A stretch of DNA of 64,000 nt from Jejuia sp047345485 (GCF_047345485.1 NZ_JBLFEN010000002.1:186001-250000), one strand, 5' to 3'; positions 17,796-27,992 are shown, counted from the first letter of the stretch. Notes: a model not told the origin generated them from the sequence alone. Made by a program: numbers and translations.

Positions 17796-20700
17796 TTATA
17801 GTATAACAAGTTTCTCTATTTTCTCCACTGTTTTGTTGAGTAAGTTGGATTTTACAGTAAGTTTATAAATGTAAACGCCTTTTCCTATTTTCTCTCCAAA
17901 ATCATCTCTACCATCCCAAACAATATCTTTAGATAGTGAACTAGTAGCTTTAATACCTCCAGATGTTTGTCCATTAAGTGTTCTTACTAATTTACCTGAT
18001 ACAGTGAATATTTGTATAGAAACGTCTAAAGGTTCCGAACTATTGTGGTTAAACCAAAATTCTGTATAATTTACAAATGGATTAGGATAATTTAAAACGT
18101 TATTAATGACTAATTCCTGATCTTGATCGAATACAATGAATTGAATTTCTGATGTTGACGAATTATTGTAAACATCCCAAGCCTTTAGGGTAAGTGTATG
18201 AAGTCCAGGTTCTAAATTTCTAAACGGAAAACTCACTGTTCCTTTTTGATAAGCATCAACTTCGGTTTCATAATAATCGTTTAGTACAAAAGGATTGGTT
18301 TCATCACCATCAATAATAGCAGAAATATCATGACCAATACCACTTGCTGTATTAATGCCATTAGCGTCTTCTAGTTTAGCTAATAGTGTAGGAGACTCAT
18401 TAGTTATACCTCCAGATACAAAGTTTTCATCATTCATAAAAAGATTTATAACTGGCCCTACATTATCTACTTCAGCATTTTCATTTACCCCACCAATTCT
18501 AATATTAGTAATATCTGCACCTGATTGGTCTTCAGATAGTTGTTCGTTTTTAGCATACAGACTTACTCTACCTAAACCAACAGGAACTCCAATATCCTTA
18601 GGTACTACAAAATCAAATTCAAATTGTCCATTTGCAACTGTTGCTTGCCCTCTAAAAATAATTGCGCCAAGTGTCTCAAAATCCAGCTTTACTAAAACAC
18701 CTGCATTTCTAGTATTATTGTTGGCTAGGGTTTGTCTCTCAATAAATTTATCATAAATTGTAGTAGAAACCACTCCATTATAATTGCTTAAAACATTACC
18801 ATTTACATCTGTAATTTCACCTGCAAGCTTAACCTTACTAAGCGCCTTTAATGTATCTGTAGCCTGAGCAATAGGCACATCGTTTAGGGCTGTTAATTTA
18901 ATATTGGGCTTTGGAAATGCCAGTTGCATTGCAGGGTCTCCTATATAAAACACTAAACGTCTTTGTGCAGCAAAACCAATAGTAGCATCATTCTTAGTTA
19001 ATCTTAATGCTTCTGCTGCTGAAGGATATTCGCCTTCACCAAATGTATCATTATCGCTAAATGAAAATAAATATTCACCTAAAGTATTATTAAAGGTAGT
19101 GCCAAAATTAACAAATACTTGACGTGTTGTTGTTATTAAACTTATAGCTCCCGCTTCTTTATTCCAATAGGTAAATTCTCCTGCAGTTTTTCTAAAAGGG
19201 TTATCAAATTTTGTAAATTCACAGGTTACAGTAACAAAGCAATTTAATCTACAAAAATTCTTAAAGTTATTGATAGACGGAATGTCTAAAATACGTTCTT
19301 CTGCAAGTCCGTCTTCACCTCCATGTCCAAAATAATTAACCACTAAAGCGCCATTATCTATTGCATTTGAAAACTCTTCTACAACGTCAGGATAGCGTTC
19401 TCCACCAGCAGACGATTCTTGATTAAAAGCATCAGTATGTATTTTTATTACATTAACAAAAGGCTTATTGCTAGTAACTTGATTTCCAACACTGTCTGTA
19501 GTTTCTTGTATAATACCTTCCCAGTCTTTATCAACATCATCAGATACAACAACATAATTATTTCTCCATCTACCAAAGGATTCTTTGGCGTAATAAGTTT
19601 CAATTTTATCAACTAAATCCTTAGCTCTTTGTGGAGAATCTGCAAGAATACGTCCTACGGCTATATCTAAACGATCACTATTAGCCATGGTGCCTTCATT
19701 GTCGTCCATCATACCAAAAAAATCATCTGACACAAATGAATTTGTAAGATTTAAACTATTGTAAGAGTGCCAAGAAGGAACAATGTTTGTATTGTTTGGT
19801 ATTCTATCTTTGTAATCATAAGAGCCATCTCCAAATAAACATAAAAATTTTATTCTATTGTTTGGATTACTAGCGTTATCATATATGTACTTTACCAAAT
19901 TTCTAATAGCGCCAATATCCTGATTACTTGTGCTAAACTCTGCATATATCTCATCTAAACCAACAACTTTTACATTAAGTCCGTACCGATTTCTATTAAT
20001 TTGTGCTAACCTTTCGGCTTCATTAAACATGTTGTTTGGGGTTACTATCAAATAGTCAATGTCTTGAAAACTTCCATCAGCATTATTAAAAATAGTACCT
20101 TTTATATTTTGATTTCTAACCAAAGTACTCCTGTCTTGTTTTGGTTGAAAATAATCGGAAGGTGATAGTGCAACATAAACCTTTTCTTCTCCCATTGTTG
20201 CAGTAAAAGCAAACTCTGTTTCTCCTTGATTATTCTCAATAGTTTTAATGTTATATATATCTGTAACATCCCAGACTTCTGATAATCGGGATGCCTCAGA
20301 AATGGTGTATTGCGCAATTCCTGAAGAATTAACTACAGCATTATTTTTAAACTGAAATTGTGTACTATTAAATTTTAGCGGTCTTGTAGCCTCAACCGAA
20401 ATATAATCTAAGTAGGCTTGCGAACTAGGGTTTGATTTATTGTCGTAATTTAAGTTTACAATAACATCATCACTGTTTATGTTTACAGTACCTGAGTAAA
20501 ATGAATCAGAGCCAATTACAGTATTACTTGTGGTTCCAAAATTTAAATTTCTAATTAAATTACCATTTACGCTTATACCCATTGAGGTGGAAGCAGATGA
20601 CACAGCCGCTGCATAAACTTTAACAACAACAGGTTCTGTAGTTATAAGCTCTGGAAAGTTAAACTTAAAATCTTGGTTATTATCTATATTAAATCTTGCT

Positions 20701-21683
20701 CCAAACCATCGCCTTCCAACAGTACCTATATTATGAATATCTCTTTCAATAAATTTATATTGCTGGTAGGAATCAACAACTAAATCGACAGGTCCAGTAG
20801 GTTGAATTATGGGCTGTATCCTTTTACCTAAATTACCGCCAGATGTTATGTAATAATATGTTTTATCAGTGTAAGAATTAATATTGGTATTACTTTCTAG
20901 ATTAAACTCTTTTGGACCTTGTGCATAAAAAACTACAAAATCCTCATTATCAAATTCGCCATCTTGTTCGCCTATAACTTTAATAGCATTTTCGGCAATA
21001 TCAAATGGGTATGGTTCTGAATTACTAAAAGGAATCATTCTACCACCATTACCAAATATTTTTATAGTTCTAGGATCTACGTTATTAACATCCACACCCA
21101 AATTCTGTAAAAAAGATTTTGTTAACCTAAAAACACCTGTTGTATCAACATAAAACTTATACCAATCTCCTGAGTTTAAAACTGAATTACTGATAATTTT
21201 AGAATTTCTGAAGTTTTTGGAACTCCTTGACCTGTTAGAAACACCATTAATGTAGTTATAGTTAACTTGAAAGGAAAGTAATTTTTTGTACCCTCCATTT
21301 TCATCTTTTACAATCGGAGATAGTTCTAAAAAACCAAACTGCCTATTTCTTGATTTGGAATTTTTTAAACTGATATTTATAGCTGTATTTATTTTTGAGA
21401 TATCCATCCCAAATAAATCTTGTTTTGAAATTGATTGATATCTGGTATTACTTATGGTAACTGATGACTCATCAATAGTATTTTGTATTTCCCATTGAGC
21501 TATAAATTGCAAACCATCATCAAAATCATAACTATAATTTTTTTGATTAAAATATGGTAATTCTAAAGCATTAGTACCAAATGTTAGAGTTGTAGTTCCA
21601 TTCCAATCTATTGAAAAGTTCTTTTTTTGACTGTAAACAAAACTCGATACTAGTAATAATATAACTAAAATTTTCTCTTTCAT
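17796..21683 (-). CDS. porU: Type IX secretion system sortase PorU (C25 peptidase)
   Basis: Surface cysteine protease that removes the C-terminal signal of T9SS cargo and attaches cargo to the cell surface. After a signal peptide (about 1-18) come long N-terminal beta domains, then the gingipain-type C25 domain with the catalytic His787 in NYFGHGGEDG and Cys821 in VTVTCEFTKF. The C-terminal part has FlgD-like/CTD features: NYPNPFVNYTEF, VRTLNG, WDGRDDFGEKIGKGVYIYKL. The length of 1295 aa is normal. It is transcribed divergently from gldJ with a TATTTTTG element 66 bases upstream of the start. Confidence 0.96.
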   Translation of the reverse strand: MKEKILVILLLVSSFVYSQKKNFSIDWNGTTTLTFGTNALELPYFNQKNYSYDFDDGLQFIAQWEIQNTIDESSVTISNTRYQSISKQDLFGMDISKINTAINISLKNSKSRNRQFGFLELSPIVKDENGGYKKLLSFQVNYNYINGVSNRSRSSKNFRNSKIISNSVLNSGDWYKFYVDTTGVFRLTKSFLQNLGVDVNNVDPRTIKIFGNGGRMIPFSNSEPYPFDIAENAIKVIGEQDGEFDNEDFVVFYAQGPKEFNLESNTNINSYTDKTYYYITSGGNLGKRIQPIIQPTGPVDLVVDSYQQYKFIERDIHNIGTVGRRWFGARFNIDNNQDFKFNFPELITTEPVVVKVYAAAVSSASTSMGISVNGNLIRNLNFGTTSNTVIGSDSFYSGTVNINSDDVIVNLNYDNKSNPSSQAYLDYISVEATRPLKFNSTQFQFKNNAVVNSSGIAQYTISEASRLSEVWDVTDIYNIKTIENNQGETEFAFTATMGEEKVYVALSPSDYFQPKQDRSTLVRNQNIKGTIFNNADGSFQDIDYLIVTPNNMFNEAERLAQINRNRYGLNVKVVGLDEIYAEFSTSNQDIGAIRNLVKYIYDNASNPNNRIKFLCLFGDGSYDYKDRIPNNTNIVPSWHSYNSLNLTNSFVSDDFFGMMDDNEGTMANSDRLDIAVGRILADSPQRAKDLVDKIETYYAKESFGRWRNNYVVVSDDVDKDWEGIIQETTDSVGNQVTSNKPFVNVIKIHTDAFNQESSAGGERYPDVVEEFSNAIDNGALVVNYFGHGGEDGLAEERILDIPSINNFKNFCRLNCFVTVTCEFTKFDNPFRKTAGEFTYWNKEAGAISLITTTRQVFVNFGTTFNNTLGEYLFSFSDNDTFGEGEYPSAAEALRLTKNDATIGFAAQRRLVFYIGDPAMQLAFPKPNIKLTALNDVPIAQATDTLKALSKVKLAGEITDVNGNVLSNYNGVVSTTIYDKFIERQTLANNNTRNAGVLVKLDFETLGAIIFRGQATVANGQFEFDFVVPKDIGVPVGLGRVSLYAKNEQLSEDQSGADITNIRIGGVNENAEVDNVGPVINLFMNDENFVSGGITNESPTLLAKLEDANGINTASGIGHDISAIIDGDETNPFVLNDYYETEVDAYQKGTVSFPFRNLEPGLHTLTLKAWDVYNNSSTSEIQFIVFDQDQELVINNVLNYPNPFVNYTEFWFNHNSSEPLDVSIQIFTVSGKLVRTLNGQTSGGIKATSSLSKDIVWDGRDDFGEKIGKGVYIYKLTVKSNLLNKTVEKIEKLVIL

Positions 21684-21748
21684 GAGCTAAAATAACGTCT
21701 GTAACTTATGGTTATTATTAAGTAAAACAATATTTTTTTTATTTACAT

Positions 21749-21756
21749 CAAAAATA
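21749..21756 (-). promoter_or_regulatory. Candidate -7 box for porU-porV
   Basis: On the minus strand it reads TATTTTTG, matching TAnnTTTG, 66 bases upstream of the porU start in the porU/gldJ divergent spacer. The AT-richness of the spacer leaves room for a chance match. Confidence 0.4.
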
Positions 21757-21948
21757 CAATAATATTTTATGAAAAGTAACGTTATTTGTATGCATTAGTA
21801 TAGAGAAAAGTGCCAATATCATCGATGTAATACATCAAAAACAAGATGAAATACGTATTTTTTTCGTCAAAATGCAAAAATAGCTTGTTCTGTAAGGTTA
21901 AATTCTTATATTGCAGCACCAAAACAAAATTTTAGCTTACTTAAACGT

Positions 21949-23616
21949 ATGGATATGAAAAATGTAGCGATATTAAAAGTGTTCTTAATCGCAGTTCTTT
22001 CTGTTACAGCATTTAGTTGTAAAAAATCATCTAGTTCAAAAAATAGTTCTAGAGCAACAGGATGGCAAATAAACGGAAGAGATGGTGGTTTTCAATACAA
22101 TACCAACTTTAAAGAGCAGGAAACCGCTCCAGGTTTGGTTTTTATTGAAGGTGGTACATTTACTAAAGGCCGCGTGCAAGACGATGTTATGCACGATTGG
22201 AACAATACACCCACCCAACAACATGTTCAATCATTTTATATGGATGAAACTGAGGTAACAAATTTAATGTATGTTGAATATCTTGACTACATGAAAAAGC
22301 TTTACCCACCAGATGATGAGCTTTACAGAAATATTTATAATGGTATATTACCAGATACGTTAGTTTGGAGAAACCGACTTGGGTACAACGAGGTAATGAC
22401 TGAAAACTATTTAAGACACCCGGCCTACGCTGAATACCCTGTAGTTGGTGTAAGTTGGATTCAAGCGATTGAGTATTCTAATTGGAGAACCGATCGTGTA
22501 AATGAGTTGAATTTACAGAAAAATGGTTACAGAGAAATAAGTTCTGAAACAGACCCTGATAACTATTTTAGTACAGATCGATATAAAGTAGACCCAAGTA
22601 CTTATGATACTGGAGAAACTGACAATAGCAGAAATAGAAATGTAAAAGTTGATGCTGATGGAAATGAAACTGGGGTGTATGCATCTATGGAGACTGGGGT
22701 AATTGGACCAAAATACAGATTACCAACTGAAACAGAATGGGAATATGCAGCTCTAGGCTTAAGCGAATTAAGAAGCTATAATTTATACCGTGGTCGTAAA
22801 AAATATCCTTGGGATGGACAATACACACGTAATGGAAAACGAAAATTCCGAGGAGATCAATTAGCCAACTTTAAACAAGGCAAGGGAGACTACGGTGGTA
22901 TTGCAGGATGGAGTGATGACGGTGCTGATATTACAAACGCTGTAAAATCATACGAACCTAATGATTATGGGTTATATGATATGGCTGGTAATGTTGCTGA
23001 ATGGGTAGCTGATGTTTATAGACCTATTGTTGATGATGAGTTTAACGACTTTAATTACTATAGAGGAAATGTGTATACAAAAAATGCAATTACAGAAGAA
23101 GGTACAGTTAAAGTAGTAACTTCTGATGAGATTGTTTATGATACACTATCTAACGGCAGAATTGTTGCTAGAAATTTACCTGGAGAAATTGTTAAAGTTG
23201 CAGTGGATGAAAATGAAACATATTTAAGACCAAACTTTGACAGATCGGACAATATAAACTTTAGAGATGGTGATCGTCGCTCTTCACGTTACTACGAAAG
23301 TTTTGGTGAAGACGAAGATGAAGAATCTGAAAAGTCTGTAACAAGAAAAATGTATAATTCTCCTAAGCATTCTATATCAAGAGATTCTTTAGGTAACATG
23401 GTTAGAGAATATGACAAATCTAATAATAGAACCTCTTTAATAAATGATGAAGTAAGAGTTTATAAAGGTGGGTCATGGAAAGATAGAGAATATTGGTTAG
23501 ATCCTGCTCAAAGAAGATACTTCCCGCAAGATATGGCTACAGACTACATTGGCTTTAGATGTGCAATGTCTCGTGTAGGTTCAAAATCTAAAATGGGAGC
23601 TAAAAAGAAGAGTTAA
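21949..23616 (+). CDS. gldJ: Gliding motility lipoprotein GldJ
   Basis: Outer-membrane lipoprotein needed for gliding motility and for stability of the T9SS component GldK. The lipobox is TAFSCKK (Cys24). The protein then has a formylglycine-generating-enzyme/sulfatase-modifying (SUMF1-like) fold: FIEGGTFTKG (about 65-74), MDETEVTNLMY, YPVVGVSWIQAIEYSNW, YRLPTETEWEYAA, GNVAEWVADVY and GGSWKDREYWL, ending IGFRCAMSRVG. The length of 555 aa agrees with GldJ. Starts at residue 1 or at Met3 are equally possible. A strong terminator follows before murF. Confidence 0.96.
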   Translation: MDMKNVAILKVFLIAVLSVTAFSCKKSSSSKNSSRATGWQINGRDGGFQYNTNFKEQETAPGLVFIEGGTFTKGRVQDDVMHDWNNTPTQQHVQSFYMDETEVTNLMYVEYLDYMKKLYPPDDELYRNIYNGILPDTLVWRNRLGYNEVMTENYLRHPAYAEYPVVGVSWIQAIEYSNWRTDRVNELNLQKNGYREISSETDPDNYFSTDRYKVDPSTYDTGETDNSRNRNVKVDADGNETGVYASMETGVIGPKYRLPTETEWEYAALGLSELRSYNLYRGRKKYPWDGQYTRNGKRKFRGDQLANFKQGKGDYGGIAGWSDDGADITNAVKSYEPNDYGLYDMAGNVAEWVADVYRPIVDDEFNDFNYYRGNVYTKNAITEEGTVKVVTSDEIVYDTLSNGRIVARNLPGEIVKVAVDENETYLRPNFDRSDNINFRDGDRRSSRYYESFGEDEDEESEKSVTRKMYNSPKHSISRDSLGNMVREYDKSNNRTSLINDEVRVYKGGSWKDREYWLDPAQRRYFPQDMATDYIGFRCAMSRVGSKSKMGAKKKS

Positions 23617-23640
23617 TTATTAATTCTTTTAAATAATTTT

Positions 23641-23675
23641 AAAAAAGTCCTGATGTTAAATCAGGACTTTTTTTT
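23641..23675 (+). terminator. Terminator after gldJ
   Basis: AAAAAAGTCCTGAT / ATCAGGAC arms enclose the five-base loop GTTAA, followed by eight T residues. It lies 25 bases after the gldJ stop and 12 bases before murF. Confidence 0.9.
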
Positions 23676-23686
23676 ACATTTATTTT

Positions 23687-24961
23687 ATGAATTTAGATAC
23701 ACTACACAAGCTTTTTTTAGAATGCAACTCAGTAAATACTGATACTAGAAACATTAAAGAAGGAGATTTATTTTTCGCACTTAAAGGAGAGAATTTTAAT
23801 GGTAATACCTATGCGCAACAAGCTATTGAAAAGGGTGCAAAATATGCTGTAATTGATGAAAAATCCTTTGAAAGCGACAACACCATTTTGGTTAAAGACA
23901 CTCTAGAAACACTACAAAATCTAGCAACATCTCATAGAAAATATTTAAAAACTAAAATTATAGCTTTAACTGGTAGTAATGGTAAAACCACTACAAAAGA
24001 ACTTATTAATGTAGTTTTATCTAAAAAATTTAATACTACAGCTACTAAAGGCAATTTAAACAATCATATTGGCGTACCGCTTACACTCCTTTCAATGACT
24101 GAAGAAACCGAAATAGGTATTATTGAAATGGGAGCCAACCATCAAAAAGAGATTGAATTTTTATGCAATATAGCTTTACCGGATTATGGATTAATAACTA
24201 ACTATGGAAAAGCACATTTAGAGGGTTTTGGTGGTTTAGAAGGTGTCATAAAGGGTAAAAGTGAAATGTTTGTTCATCTAATAAAAAATAACAAAACTAT
24301 CTTCCTTAACACTAATGACCCCATTCAAATTAAAAAAAGTAAAGAGGGCAAAGTATTCACATTTGGTAAAAGTGAAAAAAATCCAAAAGTTGCTATAAAT
24401 TTTATAAACGCCCGACCTTTTGTAAAGTTAAAGTACAATGATACCACTATAAATAGCCAGCTTATTGGTAATTATAACTTTAATAATATTGCTGTAGCTG
24501 TTGCTATAGGTAACTACTTTGAAGTTAGTGATATGGATATTAAATATGCAATTGAAGGCTATGTACCATCTAACAATCGCTCTCAAATTATAGAAGATGG
24601 TAACCTTAAAATAATCTTAGATGCATATAATGCTAACCCAACAAGTATGCGAGCAGCACTTCTTAATTTTGAAAAACAAGATGGTTATAAAATTGCTATT
24701 CTTGGGGATATGTTTGAATTAGGTACAGCAGCAAAATTAGAGCATCAAACTATAACAGATTTAGCCGTTTATTTAAATATTGATAAAATATATCTTGTTG
24801 GCAAAAACTTCTTTAATTCTAATACAAACTCCAGTAAAGTTAATCAATTTGAGACATTTAATAGTTTTAACAAGTCAATAAGTCTCAAAGACACCCATAA
24901 TTCTATAATTTTGATAAAAGGATCTCGTGGAATGGCTTTAGAGCGTTTTTTAGATAATTAA
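23687..24961 (+). CDS. murF: UDP-N-acetylmuramoyl-tripeptide--D-alanyl-D-alanine ligase
   Basis: Cytoplasmic peptidoglycan enzyme adding D-Ala-D-Ala to the UDP-MurNAc tripeptide with ATP. The N-terminal uridine-binding domain includes TDTRNIKEGDLFFALKG (in part DTRNIKEGDLFF, 19-30). The Mur ligase P-loop is TGSNGKTTTKE (95-105), followed by GNLNNHIGVPLT, EMGANHQKEI and the C-terminal DAYNANPTSM and GDMFELG motifs. The DAYNANP box is specific for MurF. The length of 424 aa is normal. It starts immediately after the gldJ terminator, so read-through or a weak promoter in the hairpin region would be needed. Confidence 0.96.
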   Translation: MNLDTLHKLFLECNSVNTDTRNIKEGDLFFALKGENFNGNTYAQQAIEKGAKYAVIDEKSFESDNTILVKDTLETLQNLATSHRKYLKTKIIALTGSNGKTTTKELINVVLSKKFNTTATKGNLNNHIGVPLTLLSMTEETEIGIIEMGANHQKEIEFLCNIALPDYGLITNYGKAHLEGFGGLEGVIKGKSEMFVHLIKNNKTIFLNTNDPIQIKKSKEGKVFTFGKSEKNPKVAINFINARPFVKLKYNDTTINSQLIGNYNFNNIAVAVAIGNYFEVSDMDIKYAIEGYVPSNNRSQIIEDGNLKIILDAYNANPTSMRAALLNFEKQDGYKIAILGDMFELGTAAKLEHQTITDLAVYLNIDKIYLVGKNFFNSNTNSSKVNQFETFNSFNKSISLKDTHNSIILIKGSRGMALERFLDN

Positions 24962-25333
24962 AACTCCTCTTATATAATTAATAAAAAGTATCTATATTAT
25001 AAGTCTAATATTAACACTCATCAAACTCTCCTTAAAAACTAATTAATAGCACCATAAAAATGTGAATTATTCGTAAATGATGTCATACTAAATATCAGTA
25101 TTCTAAAATATGACTTAAATTTTGGATACTTTATTAATTAAGCGAGCTATAATTAAGCAGAAAATAATTTAATCTCAAATGACATATAATATTATGATTA
25201 TTCAAAATATATGTTGAAGTTATTTTTAATACTAAACGCTTTAAAAAACAAATACTAAGTTTTCCAGTTTAGCATTTATGATATCGCAATTACAAATATC
25301 CAAAATAACACTTGAGAAAAGTAAAAAAACAAA
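24962..25333. other. Intergenic region, nothing recognised
   Basis: About 370 AT-rich bases between murF and the tRNA-Val terminator. All six frames are broken by stops. No RNA structure, repeat or promoter consensus stood out, and no clear terminator for murF was seen. Confidence 0.6.
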
Positions 25334-25359
25334 AAAAGCTTCCAGATCTGGAAGCTTTT
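25334..25359 (-). terminator. Terminator of tRNA-Val
   Basis: A perfect 26-base palindrome (AAAAGCTTCCAGA and its complement) followed on the minus strand by a T tract. It starts two bases past the tRNA 3' end, so it ends the tRNA transcript. The fully symmetrical centre (AGATCT) must open to form the loop. Confidence 0.85.
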
Positions 25360-25361
25360 AG

Positions 25362-25436
25362 TGGGCGCGAAGGGATTCGAACCCCTGACCCCTTGGGTGT
25401 AAACCAAGTGCTCTGAACCAACTGAGCTACGCGCCC
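25362..25436 (-). tRNA. tRNA-Val (anticodon TAC)
   Basis: The minus strand reads as a complete cloverleaf of 75 nt. The acceptor stem is GGGCGCG/CGCGCCC with discriminator A, the D arm contains TAGCTCAGTTGG, the anticodon stem-loop is CTTGG-TTTACAC-CCAAG with anticodon TAC, and the T arm is GGGGTTCGAATCCC-like. The 3' CCA is not encoded. A TATATTTG promoter box lies upstream and a palindromic terminator directly downstream, so it is its own unit between folC and murF. Confidence 0.97.
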
Positions 25437-25451
25437 AAATTAATAGGTGTG

Positions 25452-25459
25452 CAAATATA
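25452..25459 (-). promoter_or_regulatory. -7 promoter box of tRNA-Val
   Basis: The minus strand reads TATATTTG, a match to the Bacteroidota TAnnTTTG element, 16 bases before the tRNA 5' end; a TTTTTCC stretch lies about 20 bases further upstream where the -33 TTTG box is expected. Confidence 0.6.
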
Positions 25460-25499
25460 ATCTAGTTTTTAATACTGGAAAAACTTTTTTGAGAAAAAT

Positions 25500-26717
25500 T
25501 TAAATTATTTCTGCCACAACAAATGTACTTCCTCCAACAAAAATAAAATCGTTATTAGAAGCGGCTTTTAAGGCAGATTTATATGCCTCATCTACAGAAT
25601 TATAGACCTCTCCAAGAATACCATGTTTCTCTAATTCATTTCGCAACTCCTCAGCATCTTTTCCTCTAGGAATATCTGGCTTACAAAAATAATATATAGC
25701 CTGCGTTGGTAATAAATCAGCTATTGAGTTTAAATCTTTATCTTTTACAACACCAAAAACGATATGGAGCTTATTAAAACTTTCTTGTTTTAATTGCGTC
25801 ATCACATACAACAACCCTTCTCTATTATGCCCAGTATCGCAAACTACTTTTGGGTTTTTATTTAAAGTTTGCCAACGTCCTAACAAACCAGTATTACTTA
25901 CAACATTTAAAAACCCTTGCCGTATATTATCGTTTGAAATACTATATCCTATTTCCCTAAGTTCTTCTACAGTTTGATACGCTGTTTTTATATTTTTAAT
26001 TTGATATGTACCAACCATATCAGACTTGTAAGTTCTTGCTACTACTTTATCTGCGTATATAATTTTAGATGATTTTTCTTTTGCTAAACCATCAAATATA
26101 GGCTTAGTTTGTTTTTGAGTTTCACCAATAACAACAGGAGTATTTGATTTTATGATACCGCCTTTTTCACTTGCTATTAACTCTAATGTATTCCCTAAAA
26201 ACTGTGTATGATCTAAACCAATATTAGTAATTACAGAAACTTCGGGAGACAAAATATTTGTAGAATCTAAACGTCCTCCCATACCAACTTCAACTACTGC
26301 GATATCCACATTTTGTTTCGAAAAATAATCGAATGCCATACCAACAGTCATCTCAAAAAAAGACAATTGATTCGCTTCAAAGAACAATTTATTTTCTTTA
26401 ATAAAATTAATTACAAACCCTTTGCTAACAGGTTTACCATTAACTCTAATACGCTCTCTAAAATCTTTTAAGTGAGGTGATGTATACAAGCCTACTTTAT
26501 AACCAGCTTCTTGTAGTATTGAAGCTATCATATGACTTGTAGAGCCTTTACCATTAGTTCCTGCAACATGTACAGATTTAAAAGTATGTTGAGGATTATC
26601 TAAATGCTTTGCTAATTTTAATGTATTAGATAAATCTTTCTTAAAGGCAGTTTTACCTTGGCGTTGATACATTGGTAGTTGAGAAAACATCCAATTTAGT
26701 GTATCTTGATATGTCAT
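25500..26717 (-). CDS. folC: Bifunctional folylpolyglutamate synthase/dihydrofolate synthase
   Basis: Mur-ligase-family enzyme that adds glutamate to dihydropteroate and to reduced folates. The P-loop is GTNGKGSTSHM (53-63), followed by YTSPHLKDFRERIRVNG (in part TSPHLKDFRERI), VEVGMGGRLDSTN, SVITNIGLDHTQFLG and the C-terminal CDTGHNREGL and VGGSTFVVAE. The length is 405 aa. It lies four bases downstream of tonB and is the last gene of the exbB-exbD-tonB-folC unit. Confidence 0.95.
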   Translation of the reverse strand: MTYQDTLNWMFSQLPMYQRQGKTAFKKDLSNTLKLAKHLDNPQHTFKSVHVAGTNGKGSTSHMIASILQEAGYKVGLYTSPHLKDFRERIRVNGKPVSKGFVINFIKENKLFFEANQLSFFEMTVGMAFDYFSKQNVDIAVVEVGMGGRLDSTNILSPEVSVITNIGLDHTQFLGNTLELIASEKGGIIKSNTPVVIGETQKQTKPIFDGLAKEKSSKIIYADKVVARTYKSDMVGTYQIKNIKTAYQTVEELREIGYSISNDNIRQGFLNVVSNTGLLGRWQTLNKNPKVVCDTGHNREGLLYVMTQLKQESFNKLHIVFGVVKDKDLNSIADLLPTQAIYYFCKPDIPRGKDAEELRNELEKHGILGEVYNSVDEAYKSALKAASNNDFIFVGGSTFVVAEII

Positions 26718-26720
26718 AAA

Positions 26721-27569
26721 CTATTGACTCAATTTGAAGTTAACACTAACAAAACCTATTTGGCGAGACGGAGCTTTAGAATTTGATGGCCATTTATGAG
26801 ATAAAGCAATTTTTTTGGCAGGCTCAAGCAAACATTGCGCTGTATTAGTGGTGCCTTTTACTCCTGGTACTGCTTCAACAACGTTACCACTTTTATTTAC
26901 TACGATGCGTACTATAACTAGACCAGATTCGTTACAATCTTGCTTTAATCTATTAAATGAGGCACTGCCACGGCCATTTAAACCATAACCCACGCCTCCA
27001 CTACCGCTACCTTTGCCTCCAAAATAACTTGGCGCGTAAGGATTACCATCTAATTGCCCTTTATCTCCACTCTGTGTATCATTACCTTCACTCCCTGTTT
27101 CTGCGCCATCAGACTTACTAACACCACCAATTAATGCATCTAGTTTTTTCTTCTTTTCTTCCTGTTCTCTTTTCTCTTTTGCTATTCTATCTGCCTCAGC
27201 TTTAGCTTTAGCATCTGCTATTGCTTTGGCTTTTACCTCAGCCGCCTTTTGTTTTTTTATAGCAATTTCTTCAGCATTATCTTGGGTTAATACGTCCTCT
27301 TTCACTTCAGAAGTTTTTGTAGGTTCTGCTTTAGAAACTTTAGGTTGCGGTAATTCTTCTACAACCTTAGGTTCAGATTTTACTGGTTTTTTAGGTTGTA
27401 CAGTTCCTTTTTCAAAATCTGAATTTCCAAAATTTACTGCAACACCATATTCTTCAGGTGGATCCATGTAAGGAGGACCAACAACAAACAATAATAAAAG
27501 TACAATAATAGCAAGTAATGCTGTTATTTTTGCTGAGTTTCGTTCGTGTTTGGTCTCAAGGTACTTCAT
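26721..27569 (-). CDS. tonB: TonB-type energy transducer
   Basis: Periplasm-spanning protein that passes proton-motive energy from ExbB/ExbD to outer-membrane TonB-dependent transporters. One N-terminal membrane segment (about 16-30), then a Pro/Lys/Glu-rich and Ala/Lys coiled stretch (about 55-145), a Gly-rich hinge, and a C-terminal domain with GLVIVRIVVNKSGNVVEAVPG and VSVNFKLSQ. Written motifs are partial. The length is 282 aa. Encoded 27 bases after exbD, so the three proteins come from one transcript. Confidence 0.88.
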   Translation of the reverse strand: MKYLETKHERNSAKITALLAIIVLLLLFVVGPPYMDPPEEYGVAVNFGNSDFEKGTVQPKKPVKSEPKVVEELPQPKVSKAEPTKTSEVKEDVLTQDNAEEIAIKKQKAAEVKAKAIADAKAKAEADRIAKEKREQEEKKKKLDALIGGVSKSDGAETGSEGNDTQSGDKGQLDGNPYAPSYFGGKGSGSGGVGYGLNGRGSASFNRLKQDCNESGLVIVRIVVNKSGNVVEAVPGVKGTTNTAQCLLEPAKKIALSHKWPSNSKAPSRQIGFVSVNFKLSQ

Positions 27570-27596
27570 AATATTACGCTATATGAAACTTAGAAT

Positions 27597-27992
27597 TTAG
27601 TTATTAGGTTTTACAGCTAAAATCACTTTGAACTTATTTCTATTAGCAATATCCATAACCTTAACCACATTTTCTACTGGCACAGATTTTTCGGCCCTTA
27701 AAACAATAGTTGGTTTATCTTTTTTAGAAAGTACCGCAAGTAATTCGTTTTCTAGAATACTTACACCTACCCGTTTTTGATCGATATAATAGGTTAAATC
27801 TTTTTTTATACTCACAGCAACAGATTTTTTGTTTTCAGTTTTACCACTAGCTTTTGGTAACAATATATCTATTGCGTTAGTAGTTACTAAAGTTGATGCT
27901 ATCATAAAAAAGATTAATAACAAAAAAACAATATCTGTCATTGACGACATATTGAATTCTGGTGTCACCTTATTTCTTCCTCTAATATTCAT
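27597..27992 (-). CDS. exbD: ExbD/TolR biopolymer transport protein
   Basis: Inner-membrane stator protein with one N-terminal transmembrane helix (about 15-37) containing the conserved proton-relay Asp in MTDIVFLLLIFFMI (Asp19). The periplasmic part has ILLPKASG and VVKVMDIANRNKFKVILAV in part, as in ExbD/TolR. The length of 131 aa is usual. It follows exbB by a single base. Confidence 0.95.
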   Translation of the reverse strand: MNIRGRNKVTPEFNMSSMTDIVFLLLIFFMIASTLVTTNAIDILLPKASGKTENKKSVAVSIKKDLTYYIDQKRVGVSILENELLAVLSKKDKPTIVLRAEKSVPVENVVKVMDIANRNKFKVILAVKPNN

